The translations under genes were made by a program, and so were the position numbers. DNA of 64,000 nt, from positions 124,383 through 188,382 of the forward strand of contig NZ_JACIEH010000002.1 of the NCBI RefSeq assembly GCF_014196745.1, written 5' to 3'. The number at the start of each line of letters is the position of its first letter. The first letter of the stretch is position 1. This document shows, in pieces, positions 18,287 to 27,170 of this stretch. This DNA comes from Sphingomonas kyeonggiensis (lineage in GTDB: Bacteria; Pseudomonadota; Alphaproteobacteria; Sphingomonadales; Sphingomonadaceae). Below the pieces are notes generated by a model, which did no database searches, was not told the origin of the DNA, and saw only the letters and a program-made list of their open reading frames with translations.

Positions 18287-18910
18287 TCCCGACCTTTCGC
18301 CAATTGTCCGCCGAACGCTCGAAAGCCGCGAAAGTGGCAAGCGCCGCGGCAAGGGCTTTGTCCAGCGCGATGGGGTCGCGCAGGAGCCTGTCGATAACCA
18401 TCAGTAGTTGCTGCCACTTTTCGGCGCGCTGATCTGTATCAAGATAGGCGCGGGGAAATCCGGCGGGGAGACGACGCGAAAGGAATTTGCCGCCGAGGCG
18501 AGAGCCTTCGAGGACGTAGAGAGTGCCGGCGATCCGGGCTTCGCTCCAGGCGTCCCCCATTTCGTCATCCCGGCGAAAGCCGGGATCTCGTGCGGCTCCT
18601 TCCTCGCTCCCTTGCCTGAGATCCCGACTTTCGTCGGGATGACGGTTTGGGGCGGGGTAACGGTTTTGCGTGGTGTCGCGCAGGAAGGCCAGGTCTTCCC
18701 TCAGGAGCGCGCCGCGCTTGCGGCTCTCCCAATCCTCCACCACCCGTTCGCCCGGAAGCGCCGCTTCCAGCGGCCACACCACATCGGCATGGGCGGCGAG
18801 GAAGCGGGCATAGCTGTCCCGGTCGGTCAGGTCGAAATCGGCGAAGGCCGCGTCCACCCGGTCATGCGCCTCGGCCGTGCCGTCGCGCAGCGCCTGGTGG
18901 ACGGGGTTCC

Positions 18911-18914
<4 letters not shown>
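18270..18914 (-). CDS. bphO: Biliverdin-producing heme oxygenase with an in-frame repeat insertion
   Basis: 214 residues from TTG at 18914, which overlaps the purB stop (TTGA). LRDGTAEAHDRVD holds the proximal heme His17, and YVLEGSRLGGKFLSRRL is the distal-helix GSxxGG motif of bacterial heme oxygenases. Residues about 90-117 are a translated copy of a dispersed palindrome (RHPDESRDLRQ... RDPGFRRDD), in frame, so the chain is some 30 residues longer than the usual 180 or so. The flanking helices look intact, so the protein may still work with an added loop. It makes biliverdin for the adjacent phytochrome. No better start than TTG exists in this frame. Confidence 0.88.
18563..18644. repeat. 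Dispersed hairpin-pair element inside bphO (family B copy)
   Basis: 82 bp bounded by CGTCATCCCGGCGAAAGCC and GTCGGGATGACG-type arms, each itself a hairpin. Closely related to the elements at 37042, 45282 and 58476, but here within a coding region and translated without a stop. Confidence 0.9.
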
Positions 18915-20221
<1,307 letters not shown>

Positions 20222-20376
20222 TGCAAGCCTTTCGCCGGGGGAGTCGGCGTGCCCCTAGCAAGCGGGGGGTGGGGGGGCAACCAAGGGGCGGCCGTTGCTG
20301 CCGGGCCACAGGGCAAATGGAATGCGATGAGACGGCACGGATCGGGGATGGGTTGAGGCTTGTTCCGGAAAACCGT

Positions 20377-20402
20377 GGAACATCAATGCACGATCATCGG
20401 TT
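20377..20402 (+). promoter_or_regulatory. Weak candidate EcfG (general stress) promoter
   Basis: GGAAC (20377-20381), 17 bases, then GGTT (20399-20402), one mismatch from the alphaproteobacterial EcfG pattern GGAAC-N16/17-CGTT, about 75 bases before the EF-hand gene. The match could be chance. Confidence 0.25.
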
Positions 20403-20478
20403 GGTTGCCTGAATGTATTTGAAGATAATAACTCGGGCCTCAAGAAATAAGGTCTGAAGTACAACAAGGAGATTGCTG

Positions 20479-21069
20479 ATGTTGAAGCCCATGCTTCTTG
20501 CCACTTCTATGATGTTCGCCATCCCGGCCTTTGCGCAGGAAGCGCCGAAGCCGGACAATAGCCAGCCTGCCCAGGCCGCGCCGGCACAGGATCAGGCCGC
20601 TACGCCGGCGACCGACGACAAGGCGCCGGGCGTGCAGGAAGAGCCGCAGGGTGCGGCGACGACTGCCCAGGCAACTCCGCAGCCGACTCAGCCGGCGACG
20701 CCGGCCGAGGCTTCGCCCGCTGCCACGGCTTCGGCGGCGCCGACTGAGCAGCCTGGTGCGCAGCCTGCGGCCGAGACCGCCAGCGCCGCGCCGGCCGCTG
20801 CGCCCGCGACTTCGCAGGAGCAGGTCGCCCAGGCGGTGGGCCGTGACTTTAGCGGCTATGACAAGGATGCCGACGGCAAGCTGAGCAAGACCGAGTTCGC
20901 CGACTGGATGGGCTCGCTGCGCAAGGCCGCCGAGCCGGGCTTCCAGCCGGGTTCGGCCGAGGCCACGACCTGGGCCAGCCAGGCCTTCACCAATGCCGAT
21001 ACCGACAAGAATGCGGCGGTGAACAAGCAGGAGCTGACGGTGTTCCTGACGCCGAAGCAGCCAGGCTAA
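20479..21069 (+). CDS. Secreted EF-hand calcium-binding protein
   Basis: 196 residues from ATG 20479 (AAGGAG 7 bases upstream; a TTG six bases earlier is less likely). A Sec signal ends at AFAQ (about residue 20), then a 95-residue Ala/Pro/Gln/Thr-rich disordered linker, then two EF-hand loops: DKDADGKLSKTEF (canonical) and DTDKNAAVNKQEL (more degenerate). It is probably periplasmic and calcium-binding; no enzyme domain is present. A relatively AT-rich upstream stretch (20400-20470) stands out from the local GC level and probably contains its promoter. Confidence 0.82.
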   Translation: MLKPMLLATSMMFAIPAFAQEAPKPDNSQPAQAAPAQDQAATPATDDKAPGVQEEPQGAATTAQATPQPTQPATPAEASPAATASAAPTEQPGAQPAAETASAAPAAAPATSQEQVAQAVGRDFSGYDKDADGKLSKTEFADWMGSLRKAAEPGFQPGSAEATTWASQAFTNADTDKNAAVNKQELTVFLTPKQPG

Positions 21070-21111
21070 AATAGAGTTTCGTCGCGCCGGATACGCATGG
21101 CGCTACTCCCG

Positions 21112-21147
21112 AACGGTCGCCGGACTTGCCTCCGGCGGCCGTTTGGT
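21112..21147. terminator. Intrinsic terminator, likely bidirectional
   Basis: AACGGTCGCCGGA and TCCGGCGGCCGTTT form a near-perfect stem (one mismatch) with a CTTGCC loop, between the EF-hand gene and the convergent aspartic-protease gene ending at 21151. Confidence 0.75.
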
Positions 21148-21150
21148 TTG

Positions 21151-22002
21151 TCAGGGCTGGGGTGGCAGCGAGAGCAGCGCGTCCTTGCCCGGGCGGATCA
21201 GGAGCACCGCATGCGATAGCAGGTCGAAGCCGAGCAGCGCCTCGCGGCCCGCGCCCGTACGGCGGGCGCTCTGCACGCGCAGCCCTTTGCCGCTCATCGT
21301 CAGGGCCAGGGGGCCGACCAGCTCGGCGCTGTCCGCAATTCCCGCGACACCGCCATGCGCTTCCTGGCCGATGACCGGCGCGTCGGGGGCGAACCCGGCG
21401 GGTACGCTCGTCCGCCAGGCGCCGCTGTCGAGGAGGAAATCGGCCTGGGTGCCGTCGGGGGCGGAAATCCGTGCATGGGGACGATGGCCGGCGCCCATCG
21501 GGGCCGCGATGCCGTCGAGCGTGCAGGCAGGATCGGCCGGCGGAGCCAGGGTTGCGACGCCCTTCCCGAAATCGATCCGCAGGCAATCGGGATCGGCGAA
21601 GGATTGCGGGCTGATGATCCCGTCGATGCCCAGCGCATCGAGCATGCCGATTTGCATCACCAGCAGTCGCTCGAACCGGCGCCGTACGGTGCCGATCGTG
21701 ACATCGGCCTGCTCGAGCGTGCGGCCGGCGACTGCCTTGCCTGCGCTGTCGCGTCCGGTGACCGCGGCGCCCCGGGCAAGGCCCACCGCGTCGGCGAAGC
21801 GGGGCGCTAGTACCGTGAGCCCGGCGCCGGTATCGAACAGGAAGGTGCCCGGACGGCCGGCGACGGTGGCGTGGACGATCGGCAGTTGCCCGCCGACCGG
21901 GCGGCCGCCGAGCGTCGCGGGGCGCTCGATCGTGAACCGGGGGAGTTCGGCGGCTGGCGCGGCGCCGAGCAGGAAGGCGAGGGCGGGGAGCAGGCGGATC
22001 AT
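21151..22002 (-). CDS. Secreted retropepsin-like aspartic protease with two catalytic-type motifs
   Basis: 283 residues. A short signal peptide (to about residue 18) is followed by FLFDTGAGLTVL (Asp57-Thr-Gly) and, 135 residues later, FLLDSGAWRTSV (Asp192-Ser-Gly). Both are the DT/SG active-site loops of aspartic proteases, and each lies in a beta-rich half, so one chain may supply both aspartates as in pepsins rather than by dimerising as in retropepsins. Probably periplasmic. The substrate is unknown. It is monocistronic, convergent with the EF-hand gene. Confidence 0.78.
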   Translation of the reverse strand: MIRLLPALAFLLGAAPAAELPRFTIERPATLGGRPVGGQLPIVHATVAGRPGTFLFDTGAGLTVLAPRFADAVGLARGAAVTGRDSAGKAVAGRTLEQADVTIGTVRRRFERLLVMQIGMLDALGIDGIISPQSFADPDCLRIDFGKGVATLAPPADPACTLDGIAAPMGAGHRPHARISAPDGTQADFLLDSGAWRTSVPAGFAPDAPVIGQEAHGGVAGIADSAELVGPLALTMSGKGLRVQSARRTGAGREALLGFDLLSHAVLLIRPGKDALLSLPPQP

Positions 22003-22062
22003 CGGCCGAAGCTATAATGCCAGGTGTTGCACTGCAATGACACACTTGCCGCCGCCGGGCTT

Positions 22063-22743
22063 CTAGATCAGCCCCTGTCCCCGCAGCGAGGCGTGTCCTT
22101 CGCGGCCCATGATGATGTGGTCGTGCACCGCGATTCCCATGCCCTTGCCCGCCGCGATGATCTGGCGGGTGATCTCGATGTCGGCGCGGCTGGGGGAAGG
22201 GTCTCCGGAGGGGTGGTTGTGCACCAGGATCAGCGCCGCCGAGCCGAGGTCGATCGCCCGGCGGATCACTTCGCGAACATAGACCGCGGCCTCGTCGATC
22301 GTGCCTTCGCCCATCAGCTCGTCGCGGATCAACATGTTCTTCGAATTGAGGTGGAGCACGCGGAAGCGCTCGATCGCGTGATGGGCCATGTCGGCGCGCA
22401 GATAGTCGAGCAGCGCCTGCCAGTTGGCGAGCACCGGGCGCTCGGCGACTTCGGCCCGCAGCAGGCGGAGTGCGGCGGCATGACTGGCCTTCAAGGCCGC
22501 GACGCTAGTCTCGCCCATGCCCTTCACCCGGGCGAGCGCTTCAGCATCCGCGGTCAGAACGCCGGCGATGCCGCCGAATTCGTGGAGCAACGCCCTGGCC
22601 AGGGGCTTGGTGTCCTGACGGGGAATCGCCAGTGCGAGGAGGTATTCGATCAGTTCGTGATCGAGCAGCGCATCGGGCCCGCCCTCGAACAGGCGGCGGC
22701 GCAGGCGCGCGCGGTGGCCGCTATTGTCGGAGGGCTCTGGCAT
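22063..22743 (-). CDS. radC: RadC family (JAB/MPN) protein
   Basis: 226 residues. The N-terminus has a helix-hairpin-helix-like section (GIAGVLTADAEALARVKGMG), and the C-terminal JAB domain carries the JAMM metal motif LVHNHPSGDPSPSRADIEIT near residues 160-185. This is the RadC/YicR (UPF0758) family; despite its name its role in DNA repair is not established. The length is normal. It faces away from the atp operon. Confidence 0.93.
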   Translation of the reverse strand: MPEPSDNSGHRARLRRRLFEGGPDALLDHELIEYLLALAIPRQDTKPLARALLHEFGGIAGVLTADAEALARVKGMGETSVAALKASHAAALRLLRAEVAERPVLANWQALLDYLRADMAHHAIERFRVLHLNSKNMLIRDELMGEGTIDEAAVYVREVIRRAIDLGSAALILVHNHPSGDPSPSRADIEITRQIIAAGKGMGIAVHDHIIMGREGHASLRGQGLI

Positions 22744-22818
22744 CGCCGCGTTGTTCCTGCAAACCCGGAGTTATTCAAGGCGAGGACTTCTCCGAAACGG
22801 GTTGGAAATGTGTTAGAG

Positions 22819-22847
22819 TTGACTCGCCCGGCAGTGCTTCCTAAAGC
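22819..22847 (+). promoter_or_regulatory. Candidate sigma-70 promoter of the atp operon
   Basis: TTGACT (22819-22824), 17 bases, TAAAGC (22842-22847). Good -35, weaker -10. Transcription would begin near 22854, upstream of the leader hairpin at 22887-22913. Confidence 0.45.
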
Positions 22848-22886
22848 GCCCGAGCAACGCAGCCGTACAGCTGGCGATGCTCAAAT

Positions 22887-22913
22887 GTCGCCGGCACGTT
22901 CGGCGGCTTTTTT
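22887..22913 (+). terminator. Terminator-like leader hairpin just before atpI
   Basis: GTCGCCG and CGGCGGC form a 7-bp stem (one G-T pair) with a 7-base loop, followed at once by TTTTTT (22908-22913). It ends 15 bases before the atpI TTG. Read from the candidate promoter at 22819, it would release an RNA of about 60 bases or act as an attenuator of the F0 operon. Confidence 0.6.
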
Positions 22914-22928
22914 CATATCTGGATCGCC

Positions 22929-23231
22929 TTGACCGCCTTGACCCAAGACCGTGCTCCCAGCGACCTTGACCGCCGCATCGCCGATGCGAAGGCGGCCGAG
23001 GCTGCGCGCACCGGGCAGGTCATCAAGGCGCCGGCCGACGCCAAGGGCTACAAGCAGGGCTCGCGCGTGCTGATGGATCTCATCGGCATGCCGCTGGGCG
23101 GCGGCGTTCTCGGTTTCGCACTGGATCGCTGGATGGGCACCACGCCGTGGTTCCTGCTCGGCTTCGTCCTGCTGTCGTTCGTGGCGGCCTTCCGCAGCAT
23201 CTACAAGATTTCGAAGGAGCGGGCAGAGTGA
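22929..23231 (+). CDS. atpI: ATP synthase assembly protein AtpI
   Basis: 100 residues from TTG 22929 (another TTG three codons on is possible; there is no ATG). An Ala-rich polar N-terminus is followed by two membrane helices (LMDLIGMPLGGGVLGFALD and WFLLGFVLLSFVAAFRSIY), the layout of AtpI/Atp1 proteins that assist c-ring assembly. It is the first gene of atpI-B-E-F'-F; its TGA overlaps the atpB GTG. Confidence 0.9.
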   Translation: MTALTQDRAPSDLDRRIADAKAAEAARTGQVIKAPADAKGYKQGSRVLMDLIGMPLGGGVLGFALDRWMGTTPWFLLGFVLLSFVAAFRSIYKISKERAE

Positions 23232-24004
23232 GCGCCGGCGCAGCAATCAATCCGATGGAGCAGTTCGAGGTCGGCAAGCTGATCAAGTTCGATCTGCTTG
23301 GCTACGATCTCTCGTTCACCAACTCGGCCCTGTTCATGTTCGTCGTGGCGGCGCTGCTGTTCGTGTTCATGCTGGGTGGCATGAAGCGTGCGCTGGTGCC
23401 GGGCAAGTGGCAGCTGATGGCCGAAGGCGCGGTGGGCTTCATCGATTCGATGGTGAGCACAAGCATTGGCAAGGGCGGCAAGAAGTTCGCCCCGTACATC
23501 TTCTCGCTGTTCTTCTTCATCCTGTTCGCCAACCTGGTCGGCATCCTGCCGCTGGCGGTGGTGCCGGGGCTGCACACCTTCGCGGTGACCAGCCACATCA
23601 CCGTGACCGCGGTGCTGGCGTTCTTCTCCTTCGGCATCGTGCTTGCCGTCGGCCTGTGGAAGCACGGCTTCAAGTTCTTCGGCCTGTTCGTGCCGCACGG
23701 CGCGCCGCTGTGGCTGATGCCGGTCATCATCCCGGTCGAGTTCATCTCGTTCATGGTGCGTCCGTTCTCGCTGGGCCTGCGACTGTTCGTCGCGATGACC
23801 GCAGGGCACATCCTGCTCGAAGTGTTCGGCAGCTTCGCCGTGCAGGGCCTCAACGCGGGCGGCATCGGCTATGGCGTGTGGTTCGCCTCGATGCTGATGA
23901 TCATCGGCGTGAGCGCGCTCGAACTGCTGGTCTGCGCGATCCAGGCGTACGTCTTCGCGCTGCTGACCTCGCTGTATCTCCACGACGCGGTGCACCTGCA
24001 CTAA
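23228..24004 (+). CDS. atpB: F0 ATP synthase subunit a
   Basis: 258 residues from GTG 23228, overlapping the atpI stop (GTGA). It has 5-6 membrane helices; VRPFSLGLRLFVAMTAGH contains the essential stator Arg that faces the c-ring, and the C-terminal helix (LLVCAIQAYVFALLTSLYLHD) is typical. It forms the two proton half-channels of the F0 motor in the inner membrane. The longer reading frame back to 23147 lies inside atpI and is rejected. Confidence 0.97.
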   Translation: MSAGAAINPMEQFEVGKLIKFDLLGYDLSFTNSALFMFVVAALLFVFMLGGMKRALVPGKWQLMAEGAVGFIDSMVSTSIGKGGKKFAPYIFSLFFFILFANLVGILPLAVVPGLHTFAVTSHITVTAVLAFFSFGIVLAVGLWKHGFKFFGLFVPHGAPLWLMPVIIPVEFISFMVRPFSLGLRLFVAMTAGHILLEVFGSFAVQGLNAGGIGYGVWFASMLMIIGVSALELLVCAIQAYVFALLTSLYLHDAVHLH

Positions 24005-24050
24005 GTCGCGCTGTTTCGTTTGATTTGTTGGATTACGTAGGGAGCTAGAA

Positions 24051-24284
24051 ATGACTGACGTTGGTGCAATGTACATCGGTGCCGGCCTTGCTGCGATCGG
24101 TATCGGCCTGGCCGCGCTCGGCGTGGGCAACGTGTTCGGTTCGTTCCTCGAGGGCGCGCTGCGCAACCCGGGTGCCGCTGACGGCCAGCAGGGCCGCCTG
24201 TTCATCGGCTTCGCCGGTGCCGAGCTTCTGGGTCTTATCGCGTTCGTCGTCGCGATCCTGATCCTGTTCGTCGTCAAGGGCTAA
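24051..24284 (+). CDS. atpE: F0 ATP synthase subunit c
   Basis: 77 residues, a helical hairpin: the first helix is Gly/Ala-rich (YIGAGLAAIGIGLAALGVG), the polar loop is ALRNPGA, and the second helix carries the proton-binding Glu in GFAGAELLGLIAFVV. A ring of these subunits forms the rotor. It lies between atpB and the b' gene, with GGGAGC upstream of its ATG. Confidence 0.98.
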   Translation: MTDVGAMYIGAGLAAIGIGLAALGVGNVFGSFLEGALRNPGAADGQQGRLFIGFAGAELLGLIAFVVAILILFVVKG

Positions 24285-24302
24285 GGTTCAAGGACAGCCA
24301 AG

Positions 24303-24797
24303 ATGCCGCAGCTATCCCAAATCCCTGAGATCTACGCGTCGCAGCTCTTCTGGCTCGCGATCGTGTTTGCGCTCATCTATTTCGGGATCGGCAAGGCGAT
24401 GGTCCCGAAGATCGAGCGTACGGTCGAAGACCGCAACGCACGCATCGCCGGCGATCTCGCCGCGGCTGAGGCTGCCCGAGATGCGGCCGCGGCGTCCGAC
24501 GCCGCCTATGAGTCCGGGCTGGAAGCAGCCCGGGCCACGGCGCTCGGCACGCTGAGCAAGGCCAAGGACAAGGCGACCGCCAAGTCCGAAGCCGAAGTGA
24601 AGAAGGGCGACGCGGCGTCCGAGGCGAAGATCGCCGAGGCTACCGTGCGCATCGAAGCGACCAAGACCCAGGCGCTGGGCGAGATCGAGGCCGAGACGGT
24701 GGATGCCGTCCAGGACATCGTCGCCAAGCTCTCGGGCGTGAAGGCCGACCGTGCCTCGGTCGCCCAGCAAGTGAAGGCGGCGCTGGCCAATGGCTGA
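24303..24797 (+). CDS. atpF: F0 ATP synthase subunit b' (first b-type subunit)
   Basis: 164 residues: one N-terminal membrane helix (QLFWLAIVFALIYFGIGKAMVP) and a long charged Ala-rich coiled coil, the peripheral stalk. Order in the operon and the MPQLSQIPEIYASQLFW start match the b' subunit of photosynthetic and other alphaproteobacteria, which have b and b' as a heterodimer. It overlaps the next gene by 8 bases. Confidence 0.93.
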   Translation: MPQLSQIPEIYASQLFWLAIVFALIYFGIGKAMVPKIERTVEDRNARIAGDLAAAEAARDAAAASDAAYESGLEAARATALGTLSKAKDKATAKSEAEVKKGDAASEAKIAEATVRIEATKTQALGEIEAETVDAVQDIVAKLSGVKADRASVAQQVKAALANG

Positions 24798-25341
24798 ACA
24801 ACCCCATGGCATGAAGGCGGAGACCGGTACCGTGGAACTGCATCACGAGCCGGCAGCGTTCGGCATCACCGCACCGGGCTTCGTCGCCATCGCGATGCTC
24901 ATCGTGCTCGGCATCATCCTGTACAAGCGCGTGCCGGCGATGATCGGCAAGATGCTCGATGCCAAGATCGAATCCATCCGCCAGCAGCTCGACCAGGCAA
25001 CCGCGCTGCGGGTCGAGGCGGAGGCCGAGCTGGCCGCGGCCAAGGCGCGCAACGCCTCGAGCGCGGCGGATGCCGCCGCGATCGTCGAGCATGCCGAGGC
25101 GGAAGCCAAGGCGCTGCTCAAGAAGGCCGAGGCGGACGCCAAGGAACTGACCCAGCGCCGCGCCAAGATGGCCGAGGACAAGATTTCGGCTGCGGAGCGC
25201 ACCGCGATCGCCGAGGTCCGTGCCAGGGCCGCCGATGCGGCCACCGCCGCTGCAGCCGCGATCATCGCGGAGAAGCACGGTGCCGAGGCCGACAAGGCGC
25301 TCGTCGACACGACGATCGCGGGTCTGGGCCGGCTGAACTGA
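24790..25341 (+). CDS. atpF: F0 ATP synthase subunit b
   Basis: 183 residues. A polar N-terminus of about 28 residues is followed by a membrane helix (FVAIAMLIVLGIILYKRVP) and a long coiled coil rich in Ala/Glu/Lys ending near the C-terminus, where subunit delta would bind. It is the partner of b' in the peripheral stalk. The operon ends here at a strong terminator; F1 genes are not in this window, as is common in alphaproteobacteria. Confidence 0.93.
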   Translation: MAEQPHGMKAETGTVELHHEPAAFGITAPGFVAIAMLIVLGIILYKRVPAMIGKMLDAKIESIRQQLDQATALRVEAEAELAAAKARNASSAADAAAIVEHAEAEAKALLKKAEADAKELTQRRAKMAEDKISAAERTAIAEVRARAADAATAAAAAIIAEKHGAEADKALVDTTIAGLGRLN

Positions 25342-25369
25342 TCTTCCGCTCCGGCGGATCGTCGAAAGA

Positions 25370-25405
25370 AAAAGGGCGCGCCTCCCCCGGGAAGCGCGCC
25401 CTTTT
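25370..25405 (+). terminator. Intrinsic terminator of the atp F0 operon
   Basis: AAAAGGGCGCGC and GCGCGCCCTTTT form a perfect stem with a 12-base loop. A-rich upstream and T-rich downstream, so it can also stop transcription from the convergent gene ending at 25439. Confidence 0.9.
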
Positions 25406-25438
25406 CGTGTCCGGAGCCGATGTGTCGCGCTTCGGATT

Positions 25439-25879
25439 TCAGCCGGCGGTCTGGAACTGGCCGGGCGCGTCGGTGATCGGATTGGCCACCGCGGTGCCGC
25501 CCTTGCGCAGGCAGGCGAAGTCCATGATCGCTTCGTTGATGCTGTCCGGCTTGGGCCGCTTGACCTGGTTGAGCGTCTCTGACGGCTCGGTGCGCAGGAG
25601 CTTCCCGCCGGCAGTGTAGAAGCTGTATTCGAGCGTGCGGAAGCTCTTGTCCACGCAGTTGAACTCGGTGCGGATCTTCGCCGCGACGATGCCTTCGTCG
25701 AGCGGCCGGACATAGACGCTCTCGACATCGCCGATGATCTTGTCGCCCAGCGGGCGCAGGCTGTCGAGGTCGACATAGCTCATCGTGTTGTCGTTGCCCC
25801 CGACGCGGTACCATTGCTGGGCGGCGGCGGGCGTGGCGGCTAAGGGCAGCAGGATTGCGACGGCTAGCAGGATGCGCAT
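25439..25879 (-). CDS. Secreted surface-adhesin-E-like protein
   Basis: 146 residues from ATG 25879. A Sec signal (MRILLAVAILLPLAATPAAAQ) leads into QWYRVGGNDNTMSYVDLDSL, a pattern seen in surface-adhesin E/CNP1-like proteins, and a mature domain with two Cys residues (in FNCVDKSF and FACLRKGG) that could form a disulfide. Probably periplasmic or outer-membrane associated. Monocistronic. Confidence 0.7.
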   Translation of the reverse strand: MRILLAVAILLPLAATPAAAQQWYRVGGNDNTMSYVDLDSLRPLGDKIIGDVESVYVRPLDEGIVAAKIRTEFNCVDKSFRTLEYSFYTAGGKLLRTEPSETLNQVKRPKPDSINEAIMDFACLRKGGTAVANPITDAPGQFQTAG

Positions 25880-25979
25880 GATCAGTTCCCCAGGATATGC
25901 GGCGCCATGCTGCCATGACTCCATTTCGGTGGGAAGCGTCGTGCTGGCCGGGGCGGGCCGGCGGGGCTAGGGTGGCGGC

Positions 25980-26171
25980 ATGACCACCCAACGCTGGCTC
26001 CAGCTCGCCACTGCGCTCACCGCCCTGCTGCTCGTCTTCATGATCGGGGTGGCGTGGCACAGCGCCGTGGAGGAGCACCGCCGGGCAAACGACATCGGTA
26101 CGCGCACGCAGGAGACGATCGAGCGGATCGAGGCCCGGGCGAACGCGCTGGAGAATGCGGCGGGGCGGTAG
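25980..26171 (+). CDS. Small single-span membrane protein
   Basis: 63 residues: one hydrophobic helix (LATALTALLLVFMIGVAW) then a charged, coiled-coil-prone tail (EEHRRANDIGTRTQETIERI). AGGGTGG precedes the ATG. It is short, but composition and the helix-plus-charged-tail plan support a real gene. The nested palindrome follows the stop immediately. Confidence 0.55.
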   Translation: MTTQRWLQLATALTALLLVFMIGVAWHSAVEEHRRANDIGTRTQETIERIEARANALENAAGR

Positions 26172-26177
26172 TTTTCC

Positions 26178-26323
26178 AATTCCTCCCCGAGCTTGTCTCG
26201 GGGAGGGGGGGGCATCGCGCAGCGATGGTGGAGGGGCCGGCGCAACGCGCCGGTGCCCGGCGCGCCCCTCCACCACCGGCTTCGCCGGCGGTCCCCCTCT
26301 CCCAGCAAGCTGGAGGAGGAATT
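26178..26323. repeat. Nested palindrome, copy 3
   Basis: Starts AATTCCTCCCCGAGCTTGTC and ends GGAGGAATT one base before the stop codon of the methyltransferase gene. The inner GGTGGAGGGG / CCCCTCCACC arms and the core CCGGCGCAACGCGCCGG are shared with copies 1 and 4. Confidence 0.9.
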
Positions 26324-27073
26324 TCAGGCCTTCGGCTTGCGGAACCGGTAGATGAACTGGTCGGTCTTGCCGCGCAGTTCCGGGGTGAAGACGTTCGCCG
26401 TGTGCGGGTCCGCCGCGTTGCGCAGCAGGGGCAGTTCACCGTCGAACTTGAAGCCGACGGATTCGATCTCGGCTCGGGCGGCGGCGGGATCGATGCGGTG
26501 GAGCGTCTGTGGCAGCGCGAAATCGGGATCGGCATTGGCGACATGGTCGATCACCAGCAGCACGCCGCCCGGCTTGAGCGAATCATAGAGCTTCTTCGCG
26601 ATCGCCTTGGCCGAACCCGCGGGCCATGCCTTGAGGTGCAGGTCGTGCCAGTTCTGCACCGTCACGATCGTGTCGAGCGGCTCGGGAAAGGCGACGCTCA
26701 GCAGGCTGTCGCTCGACGGCACGACATTGGCGCGGCCCTCGACCGCGGCCTTCTGCTCATCGGCATAGGCGGCCCGGAACTTGATGAACTCGGCGGGCTG
26801 ATAGGCATAGACCTTGCCCTTGGGGCCGACGACGCCGGCGAGGATGCGCGTCCAATAGCCGCCGCCCATGATGAAGTCGGCGACCTTCTCGCCCGGCGCG
26901 ACCTCGGCGAAGGCGAGGATCTCGCCCGGATGGCGCGCAGCGTCGCGGTCCTTGTCGGCGGCGGGGCGGCCGGCATCGCCCAGCGCGGTGGCGATCGGGG
27001 CAGGGACGGTCTGGGCGTGGGCGGCGAGCGGTGCGGCCAGCGCGAGGAGCGTGGCGGACAGGACGAGCTTCAT
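26324..27073 (-). CDS. Putative class I SAM methyltransferase with a signal peptide
   Basis: 249 residues from ATG 27073. MKLVLSATLLALAAPLAAHA is a convincing Sec signal, yet the rest is a Rossmann methyltransferase: VADFIMGGGYWTRILAG (a modified motif I; usual DxGxGxG), KVYAYQPAEF, LDTIVTVQNWHDLH and LKPGGVLLVIDHV. A periplasmic SAM-dependent enzyme would lack the cofactor, so it may bind another ligand or the 'signal' may be a membrane anchor. Proteins of this kind recur in sphingomonads and related bacteria, but their role is unknown. The stop abuts a palindromic repeat. Confidence 0.75.
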   Translation of the reverse strand: MKLVLSATLLALAAPLAAHAQTVPAPIATALGDAGRPAADKDRDAARHPGEILAFAEVAPGEKVADFIMGGGYWTRILAGVVGPKGKVYAYQPAEFIKFRAAYADEQKAAVEGRANVVPSSDSLLSVAFPEPLDTIVTVQNWHDLHLKAWPAGSAKAIAKKLYDSLKPGGVLLVIDHVANADPDFALPQTLHRIDPAAARAEIESVGFKFDGELPLLRNAADPHTANVFTPELRGKTDQFIYRFRKPKA

Positions 27074-27170
27074 GGGGACGACTCTCCTAAGTGTGTGGGT
27101 GGAGCATGACACATTGATGTGACCGATCAAGTTGCCCGCGACGAAAGCGGACCCTAAATCCCGTCCGACG

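Noticed and set aside
18563..18644. bphO as a pseudogene broken by a repeat
   Set aside because: The repeat keeps the frame and has no stop; conserved heme-oxygenase motifs are intact on both sides.
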